Shown piece by piece: positions 10,363 to 17,538 of a stretch of 64,000 bases of DNA. The notes beneath the pieces were generated by a model, which searched no databases, was not told where the DNA came from, and was given only the letters and a program-made list of their open reading frames with translations. Within the stretch, counting starts at the first letter, position 1, and the number at the start of each line of letters is the position of its first letter. Both the position numbers and the translations under genes were made by a program. This DNA is from Streptomyces sp. HPF1205 (lineage in GTDB: Bacteria > Actinomycetota > Actinomycetes > Streptomycetales > Streptomycetaceae). The DNA lies in contig NZ_JAINVH010000017.1 in NCBI RefSeq assembly GCF_020400825.1, forward strand, positions 87,846-151,845. Direction: 5' to 3'.

Positions 10363-11403
10363 TCAGTAGCGGTAGGGGTCGTACGGGTCGTGGTCGGCGG
10401 TGTACTGCGGCTGGGGCGGCTCCTGGGCGCCGGCCTGCTCGTACGCGGGCTGGTGCTGCTGCTGCGGGATGTACGGCTGCGCCTGCGGGTCGTAGCCCGC
10501 GCCGCCCCGCGCTCCGGGGTACGGCTCCTGGTGCTCCTGGTGCTCCTGCACGGGCCACTGGCCGCTGCCGTAGCCGCCGTCGTAGCCCCCGTAGTGGTAA
10601 CCGCCCGTGTCGTAGCCCCCAGCGGCGGGCTGCTCCTGGTGGCCCGCCTGCTCGTACCCGGCCTGCCCGTGCCCGTCCTGCCCGTAGCCGTCCTGTCCGT
10701 GGCCGCCCTCGGCGTGGGCGCCCTGCCCGTACCCGCCCTGTCCGTTCCCGCCCTGCCCGTACCCGTCCTGCGCGTACCCGTATGCCTGGCCGCCCCAGCC
10801 GTCCTGCGCGTAACCGGGGTCGTAGCCGTCGTACGAGGCGGTGGCGGGGGCGGGCTGCGGCTCGGCGCCCCAGCCCGCGTACCCGTGGGCCCCGTAGCCC
10901 TCGTATCCCCCGCTGGTGTACGGGTCGGGGGTGTAGGAGGAGTTGCCGTCGTACAGCGGGTACTCGCCGCTGTCGTCGTGCATCGGGACCGGCTGATAGA
11001 CGGCGGTGGCGTCGTCCCGCTCGGCCAGGAGGTCCCGGCCCTCGCCGACCGCGTCCTCGTGCGACTCCTCGACCGGGGTGACCGCGAGGGTCGGCTCGGC
11101 GGAAGGGTAGGCGGCGCTGGTGCGGCGGCCCAGGCGCAGGGCGCCGATGCCGCCGCGCAGCGCCCACCCGGCGGAGAAGCCGCGCTTGTAGGAGAGGGTC
11201 ACGAAGGTCTGCCCGGTGCCGAACGCGGCCGCGCCCAGCATGATCAGCACGACCTCGCGCAGCGCGACCCCGCCGACCACGCCCAGGAACCCGGCGAAGG
11301 CCAGCAGCCGCCAGCGCAGCCGGGCCTTGTGCTGCAGCAGCACCTCGCCCAGCAGCCACAGCGCGACGATCCCGAACGCGATGTAGAGCACCGAGTAACC
11401 CAC
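10363..11403 (-). CDS. Membrane protein with long Gly/Tyr/Gln-rich cytoplasmic tail
   Basis: The 346-aa protein has three hydrophobic helices in the first 75 residues, a short charged linker, and then about 200 residues of low complexity dominated by G, Y, Q, H and D. Repeats such as GYGQGGNGQGGYGQG and DGYGQDGHGQAGYEQ occur. No enzymatic motif is visible. The membrane anchor with a disordered prion-like tail suggests a scaffold or assembly role, but that is inference. I do not recognise a named family beyond conserved Streptomyces hypothetical proteins beside metF. The start is taken at 11403 (GTG), 31 bp after the convergently oriented metF stop region. Confidence 0.75.
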   Translation of the reverse strand: MGYSVLYIAFGIVALWLLGEVLLQHKARLRWRLLAFAGFLGVVGGVALREVVLIMLGAAAFGTGQTFVTLSYKRGFSAGWALRGGIGALRLGRRTSAAYPSAEPTLAVTPVEESHEDAVGEGRDLLAERDDATAVYQPVPMHDDSGEYPLYDGNSSYTPDPYTSGGYEGYGAHGYAGWGAEPQPAPATASYDGYDPGYAQDGWGGQAYGYAQDGYGQGGNGQGGYGQGAHAEGGHGQDGYGQDGHGQAGYEQAGHQEQPAAGGYDTGGYHYGGYDGGYGSGQWPVQEHQEHQEPYPGARGGAGYDPQAQPYIPQQQHQPAYEQAGAQEPPQPQYTADHDPYDPYRY

Positions 11404-11438
11404 GTGCCCACTTCCCTCACCTAGGTTCTCCCCCTGCC

Positions 11439-12371
11439 TCAGGCGGAGGGACCGCCGGCCCGCTGGTGCAGCCCGAGGTTCTGGTAGATCTCCAGCGACG
11501 CGGTGGAGTGGTTAAGAGTAATGAAGTGCAGCCCCGGGATGTCCTCGGCCATCAGACGCCGGCACATCTCGGTGGTGAACTCGATGCCGATGGCGCGCAC
11601 CGCGGCGGGGTCGTCCCGCACGGCCAGCAGTCGTTCGGCCAGGTCGGGTGGGAAGGGTGCGTTGCCGAGCTGGGAGAAGCGCTCGATCTGCCGGACGTTG
11701 GTGACCGGCATGACCTCGGGGATGATCGGGACGGTGCAGCCGGCCCGGTCGACGCGGTCGCGCAGCCGCAGGTAGGCCTCCGGGTCGAAGAACATCTGGG
11801 TGATCGCGAAGTCCGCGCCGGCCCGGCACTTGTCGAGGAAGTGGCGGGTGTCGGCGGCGGCGTCGGTGGAGCGCGGGTGCATCTCGGTGAAGGCGGCGAC
11901 GCCCACGCAGAAGTCACCCGAGTCCTTGATCAGCCGGACCAGGTCCGCCGCGTACGTCAGGCCCTGCGGGTGCGGGACCCACTCCCCCAGGGGGTCGCCG
12001 GGCGGGTCGCCCCTGATGGCCAGCATGTTGCGGATCCCGGCGTCCGCGTACTGGCCGATGATGTTGCGCAGCTCGGCGACCGAGTGGTTGACCGCCGTGA
12101 GGTGGGCGCACGGGGTGAGGGTCGTGTCCGAGACGATGCGGTCGGTGGCCCGCACGGTGCCCTCACGGGACGAGCCGCCGGCACCGTACGTCACCGAGAC
12201 GAACGTCGGCTGGACGGCCTCGATCCGCCGGATCGCGTTCCACAGCGTGCGCTCGCCCTTCTCCGTCTTGGGCGCGGCGAACTCGAACGAGTACGAGCGG
12301 TCGCCACCGGCCAGCAGCTCACGGATGGTGACTGCTCGGTCGGTACGGGTGGAGGCGGTTCCGAGGGCCAT
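11439..12371 (-). CDS. metF: Methylenetetrahydrofolate reductase
   Basis: The 310-aa product matches the MetF TIM barrel: YSFEFAAPKTEKGE near the N terminus, FVSVTYGAGGS (substrate/FAD region), MLAIRGDPPGD, and FAITQMFFDPEAYLRLRDRV. It reduces 5,10-methylene-THF to 5-methyl-THF using FAD and supplies methionine synthesis. The ATG at 12371 lies 6 nt after a TAACCT box and has no Shine-Dalgarno, so the mRNA is probably leaderless. Near the C terminus, codons ATT-ACT-CTT run together within LHFITLNHST, unusual for this GC-rich genome. The M. tuberculosis counterpart in the same block is Rv2172c. Confidence 0.95.
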   Translation of the reverse strand: MALGTASTRTDRAVTIRELLAGGDRSYSFEFAAPKTEKGERTLWNAIRRIEAVQPTFVSVTYGAGGSSREGTVRATDRIVSDTTLTPCAHLTAVNHSVAELRNIIGQYADAGIRNMLAIRGDPPGDPLGEWVPHPQGLTYAADLVRLIKDSGDFCVGVAAFTEMHPRSTDAAADTRHFLDKCRAGADFAITQMFFDPEAYLRLRDRVDRAGCTVPIIPEVMPVTNVRQIERFSQLGNAPFPPDLAERLLAVRDDPAAVRAIGIEFTTEMCRRLMAEDIPGLHFITLNHSTASLEIYQNLGLHQRAGGPSA

Positions 12372-12377
12372 GTATGC

Positions 12378-12406
12378 AGGTTAACCGGCGGTGGCGACCG
12401 AGCGTA
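12378..12406 (-). promoter_or_regulatory. metF promoter (TTACGC-N17-TAACCT), leaderless
   Basis: On the minus strand TAACCT (12378-12383) ends 6 nt before the ATG. TTACGC (12401-12406) lies 17 bp further upstream as a weak -35. Confidence 0.55.
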
Positions 12407-12503
12407 ACCGTTCCGGTGGATATGGCGGATTAGTGCCGTTTCCCGTCCACCTGCTGGACGCACGGGCGCGGGGCGGGCGGCACCCGGGGACGCCGGGAAG
12501 CGG

Positions 12504-13157
12504 TCAGTCACCCGCCGCGCGCAGCGCCTTGGACAGCGCGGCGGCGGCCGCTGCGGGGTCGGGGGCCTCGGTGAGGGCGCGGACCACGACGACGCGCCGG
12601 GCGCCGGCGGCGAGCACGTCGGGGAGGTTGGTGAGGTCGATGCCGCCGATGGCGAACCAGGGGCGGCCGGCCGGGAGGGCCGCGGCGTATCGGACGAGGG
12701 ACAGGCCGGGTGCCGGGCGCCCCGGCTTGGTGGGGGTGGGCCACACGGGTCCGGTGCAGAAGTAGTCCGCGCCCTCCTCGCGGGCGGCGGCGTCCACCTC
12801 CGCCTCGGCGTGGCAGGAGCGGCCGATGAGCACCCGTTCGCCGAGGATGGCGCGCGCGGCCGGTACGGGGAGGTCGCCCTGCCCCAGGTGCAGGACGTCC
12901 GCACCGGCCGCGTGCGCCACGTCGGCCCGGTCGTTGACGGCGAGCAGCTTGCCGTGCCTGCGGCACGCGGCCGCGAGCACGGCGAGCGCGGCGAGTTCCT
13001 CGCGGGCCTCGATGCCCTTCTGGCGGAGCTGGATGACGTCCACCCCGGCGCCGAGCACCGCGTCCGCGAACTCGGCGAGGTCGCCGCGCCCGGCCCGGGC
13101 GTCGGTGCACAGGTACAGCCGGGCGTCGGCGAGCTGCTCGCGTGCTGCGGTGGTCAT
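12504..13157 (-). CDS. thiE: Thiamine-phosphate synthase
   Basis: The 217-aa protein has the ThiE barrel motifs VIQLRQKGIEAREELA, LAVNDRADVAHAAGADVLHLGQGDLP, IGRSCHAEAE and DYFCTGPVWPTPTKPGRPA. It couples hydroxymethylpyrimidine pyrophosphate to thiazole phosphate to give thiamine phosphate. ATG 13157 has GGGAG 6 nt upstream. It is separated from thiOSG by two unrelated genes and runs in the opposite direction. No TPP riboswitch is visible in front of it. It probably shares transcription with the Rv2175c-like and FAD-reductase genes upstream on the same strand. Confidence 0.95.
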   Translation of the reverse strand: MTTAAREQLADARLYLCTDARAGRGDLAEFADAVLGAGVDVIQLRQKGIEAREELAALAVLAAACRRHGKLLAVNDRADVAHAAGADVLHLGQGDLPVPAARAILGERVLIGRSCHAEAEVDAAAREEGADYFCTGPVWPTPTKPGRPAPGLSLVRYAAALPAGRPWFAIGGIDLTNLPDVLAAGARRVVVVRALTEAPDPAAAAAALSKALRAAGD

Positions 13158-13241
13158 CCGGGCTCCCAGGGTCGGCGCCGGAGCCGCTTCCGCGTACGCC
13201 GCTAGCGCACGGGAGCCGCGGAGGACCGGATCGGGCGCGGG

Positions 13242-13616
13242 CTACACGGCGAGCGCCTGCGCGCGGCGCTTCACCTCGGTCCCGCGATTCTCGCGCAGCG
13301 CCTGGGCGGGGGTGCCGGGCAGGGTCGGGTCAGGCGTGAAGAGCCACTCCAGGGCCTCCTCGTCGGTGAACCCGTCGTCCTTGAGCAGTGTCAGCGTGCC
13401 CGGCAGACCTTTGACGATCTTGCCGTCGCCGATGAAGTCACTGGGGACCATCAGCACCCTGTTCTCCCCGCGCCTGACCGCGATGAGCTGCCCTTCCTTG
13501 ATCAGCGGCCGGATGCGGGTCACGTCGAGACCGAGACGCTCGGCCACTTCGGGCAGGGTGAGCCAGGAGGGGACCAGGGCGTCGATACGTGCGTCAACAG
13601 ACGAAAAATCAGTCAC
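13242..13616 (-). CDS. Rv2175c-family DNA-binding protein
   Basis: The 124-aa protein has an N-terminal helix-turn-helix (WLTLPEVAERLGLDVTRIRPLIKEGQLIAV) and the Rv2175c C-terminal domain (GTLTLLKDDGFTDEEALEWLF). In M. tuberculosis, Rv2175c is a DNA-binding substrate of the Ser/Thr kinase PknL, encoded beside it. A PASTA kinase lies about 4 kb away here, so the pairing is probably kept. N-terminal Thr2, Ser5 and Ser6 are candidate phosphosites (inference). The start is GTG 13616. CAGGCT lies 6 nt before it, so the transcript may be leaderless. Confidence 0.88.
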   Translation of the reverse strand: MTDFSSVDARIDALVPSWLTLPEVAERLGLDVTRIRPLIKEGQLIAVRRGENRVLMVPSDFIGDGKIVKGLPGTLTLLKDDGFTDEEALEWLFTPDPTLPGTPAQALRENRGTEVKRRAQALAV

Positions 13617-13683
13617 GGGACAAGCCTGCCACCAGCCGCCGACAACCGCTGCGGCTACGACACCGCGCGCACGGCCGGTCGGG

Positions 13684-14895
13684 TCAGCGAACCGCCGACT
13701 TCAGCGGGACGGCGGGGTCCGCGGCGACCACCGGGTCCAGCTGGGCCGAGCGGGTGATGAGCTTGCGCGCCTGCGCCAGGTCGCGCGGCCGGCCGACCGC
13801 GAGCAGCGCCCTGAGCTCCCCGTCGCGCAGCCACAGCGCCGTCCAGGCGGGCCCGTCCGGATCGCCGCGCATCAGCAGGGTGTCCTCGCCGGTGTGGTGC
13901 CCCGCGTACTGCACGAACCGCCCGAACTGCTCGGACCAGAAGTACGGCACGGGGTCGTACCGCTCGTCGCCGCCCAGCAGGTTGGCGGCGGCGGTGCGCG
14001 GGCCCTGGGCGGCGTTGTCCCAGTGGTGGACCAGCAGCCGCCGCCCGTAGCGAGCGGAGGGGAAGGACGCGCAGTCGCCGACGGCGTAGACGTCGGGAAC
14101 GGTGGTGCGCAGCCGGTCGTCGGCGAGGACCGCGCCGTCGTCGTCGAGGGCGACCGCCGAGCCGCCGAGCCAGCCGGTCTGGGGGCGGGCGCCGATGCCG
14201 ACGACGACGGCCTGCGCGACCAGCCGGGAGCCGTCGGCCAGCACCACCGCGCCGGGTTCCACGGCCGCGACCGGGGTGCCGGTGCGCAGGTCCACGCCCG
14301 CCTCCTCGTACCAGCCGCGCATGGGGGCGGTGACGGCGGCGGGCAGCGCGCCGGCCAGCGGGCGGTCGGCCGCCTCGACCACGGCGACCTCGCAATCGGC
14401 CTGGCGCGCTGCGGTGGCGAACTCCGCGCCGATCCAGCCCGCGCCCACCACCACGATCCGCCGCCGCTCGGCCAGCACCGGGCGCAGCGCGGCGGCGTCG
14501 TCCAGCGTCCGCAGCGGGTACACGTCGGGCAGCCCGGCCGTGCCCGGCAGTGTCACCGCGTAGGCGCCGGTGGCGATGACGAGCTTGTCGTAGGCCAGGA
14601 CGCCGGAGGCGGTGACGATCTCGTGGCTGTCGGCGCGCAGCGCCTCGGCGCGCGCCCCGAGCCGCAGTTCCACGTCGAGCGCCGCGAAGTCCACGTCGAA
14701 CCGCACGTCGACGTCCTCGGTGCCCTGGGCGGCGCCCAGCAGCACCGCCTTGGACAGCGGCGGCCGGTCGTACGGCGGGTGCGGCTCGTCCCCCAGTACG
14801 AGGACGGGGCCGCGCCAGCCCTGCTGCCGCAGTTCGACAGCGGTCTGCACCCCGGCCATCCCGGCCCCGACGATCACGGCACGCTCCATGCTCAC
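13684..14895 (-). CDS. NAD(P)/FAD-dependent oxidoreductase (rubredoxin/ferredoxin reductase-like)
   Basis: The 403-aa protein has an N-terminal FAD-binding GxGxxG (VIVGAGMAGVQTAVELR), LSKAVLLG, an internal NAD-binding motif (IVVVGAGWIGAEFATAA), and the FAD-closing motif VPDVYAVGDCASFPS. A reductase C-terminal domain follows. It probably passes electrons from NAD(P)H to a ferredoxin or rubredoxin. The frame extends far upstream, but GTG 14895 fits a TACCGT box 6 nt before it. ATG 14889, two codons later, is the alternative start. It is divergent from the thiO operon across its riboswitch leader. Confidence 0.88.
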   Translation of the reverse strand: MSMERAVIVGAGMAGVQTAVELRQQGWRGPVLVLGDEPHPPYDRPPLSKAVLLGAAQGTEDVDVRFDVDFAALDVELRLGARAEALRADSHEIVTASGVLAYDKLVIATGAYAVTLPGTAGLPDVYPLRTLDDAAALRPVLAERRRIVVVGAGWIGAEFATAARQADCEVAVVEAADRPLAGALPAAVTAPMRGWYEEAGVDLRTGTPVAAVEPGAVVLADGSRLVAQAVVVGIGARPQTGWLGGSAVALDDDGAVLADDRLRTTVPDVYAVGDCASFPSARYGRRLLVHHWDNAAQGPRTAAANLLGGDERYDPVPYFWSEQFGRFVQYAGHHTGEDTLLMRGDPDGPAWTALWLRDGELRALLAVGRPRDLAQARKLITRSAQLDPVVAADPAVPLKSAVR

Positions 14896-14993
14896 GTGAT
14901 CACGGTAGCCCGCCCGCCGTACCTCCTGTGGCCGGTCCGGCAGGCGTGCCGCCGGCCGGGGGCGGCGGGTACCCCGCGCGGGGGCGGTGGGGA

Positions 14994-14999
14994 TAGGGT
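14994..14999 (+). promoter_or_regulatory. -10 box (TAGGGT) of the thiOSG operon
   Basis: TAGGGT lies about 10-15 nt before the start of the predicted TPP riboswitch and would give a transcript beginning near 15006. Confidence 0.5.
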
Positions 15000-15008
15000 G
15001 ACCGGTGC

Positions 15009-15105
15009 CAGAGAACACGCGGGAGCCCGGACGACCGGGCTGAGAGGGCGGCTGACCGGCCGCCGACCGTAAGAACCTGATCCGGGTCATGCCGGCGAAG
15101 GGAGG
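15009..15105 (+). ncRNA. TPP riboswitch (THI element)
   Basis: The leader carries the conserved THI-box segments in order: GCTGAGAGGG (about 15039-15048), then GAACCTGATCCGGGTCATGC (about 15073-15092) and CGGCGAAGGGAG near the 3' end. The flanking GC arms (CGGGAGCCCGG and CCGGGC; GGCGGC and GCCGCC) form the expected helices. GGGAGG, the thiO ribosome-binding site, overlaps the 3' edge, so thiamine pyrophosphate probably blocks translation initiation by sequestering it. Confidence 0.95.
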
Positions 15106-15114
15106 GCGTAGCGC

Positions 15115-16395
15115 ATGAGCCATGCCGGTCCGGTGGGCACAGGCGGTACGAGCGGTACGGAAGACGCGCGTGGCACGGAAGCGCGTGGTACGGAAGACGC
15201 GCGCAGTACGGAAGCGCACGGTACGAACGGTGCGCACGGTACGCGCGGCACGGACGTCCTCGTGGTCGGCGGCGGGCTGATCGGCCTGGTCACCGCGTGG
15301 CGGGGCGCTCAGCGCGGGCTGCGGGTGACGGTCGCGGACCCGGATCCGGGAGGCGGGGCGGCCAGGGTCGCGGCGGGCATGCTGGCGGCGGTCACCGAGC
15401 TGCAGTACGGCGAGCAGACGCTGCTGGACCTCAACAGGGCCTCGGCGGAGCGCTATCCGGACTTCGTCGCCGAACTGGAGGAGGCCACGGGCCTGGAGAC
15501 GGGCTACCGCCGCTGCGGCACGCTCGCCGTCGCCCTGGACGCCGACGACCGCGCCCACCTGCGCGACCTGCACGCCTTCCAGACCTCGCTGGGCCTTTCC
15601 GCCCAGTGGCTCAGCGGGCGCGACTGCCGCCGCCTGGAGCCGCTGCTGGCCCCCGGCGTACGCGGCGGTCTGCGGGTGGACGGCGACCACCAGGTCGATC
15701 CGCGGCGGCTGGCGGCGGCGCTGCTCGCGGCGGCGCAGCGGGCCGGCGTGGTGCTGCTGCGCGCCGCGGTGGCCCGGATCACGCGGGCCGGGGACCGCGT
15801 CACCGGCGCGGTGCTCACCGACGGCACGGTGGTCGCCGCCGGCCGTACGGTCCTGGCCGCCGGGAGCGGGAGCGGGCGGGTGGCGGGGCTACCGGACGAG
15901 GCGCTTCCGCCGGTGCGCCCGGTCAAGGGCCAGATCCTGCGGCTGCGGGTCCCGGCCGCGCACGCGCCGTTCCTGTCCCGCACGGTGCGCGCGGTGGTGC
16001 GCGGCAGCCACGTCTACCTGGTGCCGCGGGAGAACGGCGAGTTGGTGCTCGGCGCGACAAGCGAGGAGTTCGGCTGGGACACCACGGTCACCGCCGGCGG
16101 GGTCTACGAACTGCTGCGCGACGCCCACGAACTGGTCCCCGGGATCACCGAACTCCCGCTCGCCGAGATGCTCGCGGGCCTGCGCCCCGGCACTCCCGAC
16201 AACGCCCCGGTGCTCGGCCCGTCCGCCCTGGACGGGCTGCTGCTGGCCACCGGCCACCACCGCAACGGCGTCCTGCTCACCCCGATCACCGGCGACGCGA
16301 TGGCCGAGACCCTCACCACGGGCGAACTGCCGTCGTACGCACGCCCGTTCGCCGCCCACCGGTTCGCCCCCGCACGGCAGGAGCAGACGGTATGA
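15115..16395 (+). CDS. thiO: Glycine oxidase ThiO
   Basis: The 426-aa FAD enzyme oxidises glycine to iminoglycine for thiazole formation. Visible motifs are DVLVVGGGLIGLVTAWRGA (FAD Rossmann), GGAARVAAGMLAAVTE, and the C-terminal GLRPGTPDNAPVLGP and LLLATGHHRNGVLLTP. About 43 residues precede the Rossmann fold and are a Gly/Thr/Glu/Ala/Arg repeat (GTEDARGTEARGTEDAR), encoded by a degenerate minisatellite at 15136-15255. Family members usually start close to the Rossmann strand, so this extension is unusual. Even so, ATG 15115 is the codon fitting the GGGAGG site beside the riboswitch. The thiS ATG overlaps its stop. Confidence 0.95.
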   Translation: MSHAGPVGTGGTSGTEDARGTEARGTEDARSTEAHGTNGAHGTRGTDVLVVGGGLIGLVTAWRGAQRGLRVTVADPDPGGGAARVAAGMLAAVTELQYGEQTLLDLNRASAERYPDFVAELEEATGLETGYRRCGTLAVALDADDRAHLRDLHAFQTSLGLSAQWLSGRDCRRLEPLLAPGVRGGLRVDGDHQVDPRRLAAALLAAAQRAGVVLLRAAVARITRAGDRVTGAVLTDGTVVAAGRTVLAAGSGSGRVAGLPDEALPPVRPVKGQILRLRVPAAHAPFLSRTVRAVVRGSHVYLVPRENGELVLGATSEEFGWDTTVTAGGVYELLRDAHELVPGITELPLAEMLAGLRPGTPDNAPVLGPSALDGLLLATGHHRNGVLLTPITGDAMAETLTTGELPSYARPFAAHRFAPARQEQTV

Positions 16396-16598
16396 CGATC
16401 ACCGTCCAGGTGAACGGCGAGAGCCGCGCCTTCGACCCCCCGACCGCCCTCGGCGACATCGTCGCCTGCCTCACCTCTTCCCCCTCGGGCGTGGCCGCCG
16501 CCCTCAACGAGACGGTCGTCCCGCGCGGCCAGTGGCCCACCACCGAGGTCCGCGACGGCGACCGGGTCGAAGTGCTGACCGCGGTGCAGGGAGGCTGA
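16392..16598 (+). CDS. thiS: Sulfur carrier protein ThiS
   Basis: The 68-aa ubiquitin-like protein ends in Gly-Gly (VLTAVQGG), the C terminus that is adenylated and thiocarboxylated to donate sulfur for the thiazole ring. It starts ITVQVNGESRAF, with the usual central ALNETVVPRGQW. The ATG at 16392 overlaps the thiO stop codon (ATGA), so translation is coupled. thiG starts 3 bp after its stop. Confidence 0.95.
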   Translation: MTITVQVNGESRAFDPPTALGDIVACLTSSPSGVAAALNETVVPRGQWPTTEVRDGDRVEVLTAVQGG

Positions 16599-16601
16599 GC
16601 G

Positions 16602-17423
16602 ATGACGGTCACGACACCGCCGGAAACCGGGCGGGACGAGCCGCTGACGATCGCGGGGACCCGGTTCTCCTCCCGGCTGATCATGGGCACGGGCGGCGCG
16701 CCCAGCCTGGAGGTGCTGGAGCGGGCGCTGCTGGCGTCGGGCACGGAGCTGACGACCGTGGCGATGCGGCGGCTGGACCCGACGACCAAGGGCTCGGTGC
16801 TGTCGGTGCTGCGGCGGCACGGGATCCGGGTGCTGCCGAACACGGCGGGCTGCTTCACCGCGGGCGAGGCGGTGCTGACCGCGCGGCTGGCCCGGGAGGC
16901 GCTCGGCACGGACTGGGTGAAGCTCGAAGTCATCGCGGACGAGCGGACGCTGCTGCCCGATCCGGTCGAACTCCTCGGCGCCGCCGAGACCTTGGTCGAC
17001 GACGGCTTCACGGTGCTGCCGTACACCAGCGACGACCCCGTGCTGGCCCGCAGGCTGGAGGACGTCGGCTGCGCCGCGATCATGCCGCTCGGTTCGCCGA
17101 TCGGGTCGGGGCTCGGCATCCGCAACCCGCACAACTTCCGGCTCATCACCGAACGCGCGGGCGTCCCGGTCGTCCTCGACGCCGGCGCCGGCACCGCCTC
17201 CGACGTGGCCCTCGCCATGGAACTGGGCTGCGACGCCGTGATGCTGGCCTCGGCGGTCACCCGCGCCCAGGACCCGGTCCGCATGGCCGCCGCCATGCGG
17301 CACGCCGTCACGGCCGGCCACCTCGCCGCGGGCGCGGGCCGCATCCCCAGGCGCCACCACGCCCTGGCGTCGAGCCCGGTCGAGGGCACGGCCGCCTTCG
17401 ACCCGGAGCGCCCGGCGTTCTGA
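16602..17423 (+). CDS. thiG: Thiazole synthase ThiG
   Basis: The 273-aa TIM-barrel enzyme builds thiazole phosphate from deoxyxylulose phosphate, iminoglycine (ThiO) and ThiS-thiocarboxylate. Motifs include RLIMGTGGAPSLEVLERAL, the Schiff-base lysine region WVKLEVIADERTLLPD, IMPLGSPIGSGLGIRNPHN and PVVLDAGAGTASDVALAMELGCD. It is the last gene of the riboswitch-controlled thiOSG operon. A weak inverted repeat (17458-17464 with 17481-17487) after the stop may be a terminator. Confidence 0.96.
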   Translation: MTVTTPPETGRDEPLTIAGTRFSSRLIMGTGGAPSLEVLERALLASGTELTTVAMRRLDPTTKGSVLSVLRRHGIRVLPNTAGCFTAGEAVLTARLAREALGTDWVKLEVIADERTLLPDPVELLGAAETLVDDGFTVLPYTSDDPVLARRLEDVGCAAIMPLGSPIGSGLGIRNPHNFRLITERAGVPVVLDAGAGTASDVALAMELGCDAVMLASAVTRAQDPVRMAAAMRHAVTAGHLAAGAGRIPRRHHALASSPVEGTAAFDPERPAF

Positions 17424-17524
17424 CCAGGGCGGCTCCCCAGGCGGCCACGGTCACGGTTGTGTCCCGGATCCGCACGGTGCGGACACAGCGGGCGCGTACC
17501 GCTGGATGGGGGACGCGGCGCTCG

Positions 17525-17530
17525 TAGAAT
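17525..17530 (+). promoter_or_regulatory. -10 box TAGAAT of the PASTA kinase gene (leaderless)
   Basis: TAGAAT ends 8 nt before the GTG at 17539. No Shine-Dalgarno is present in the intervening bases. Confidence 0.55.
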
Positions 17531-17538
17531 CGGGCGTC

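Noticed and set aside
17458..17487. An inverted repeat after thiG as an operator for the kinase gene
   Set aside because: The arms are only 7 bp with an imperfect centre. It could equally be a weak terminator, so no operator is called.
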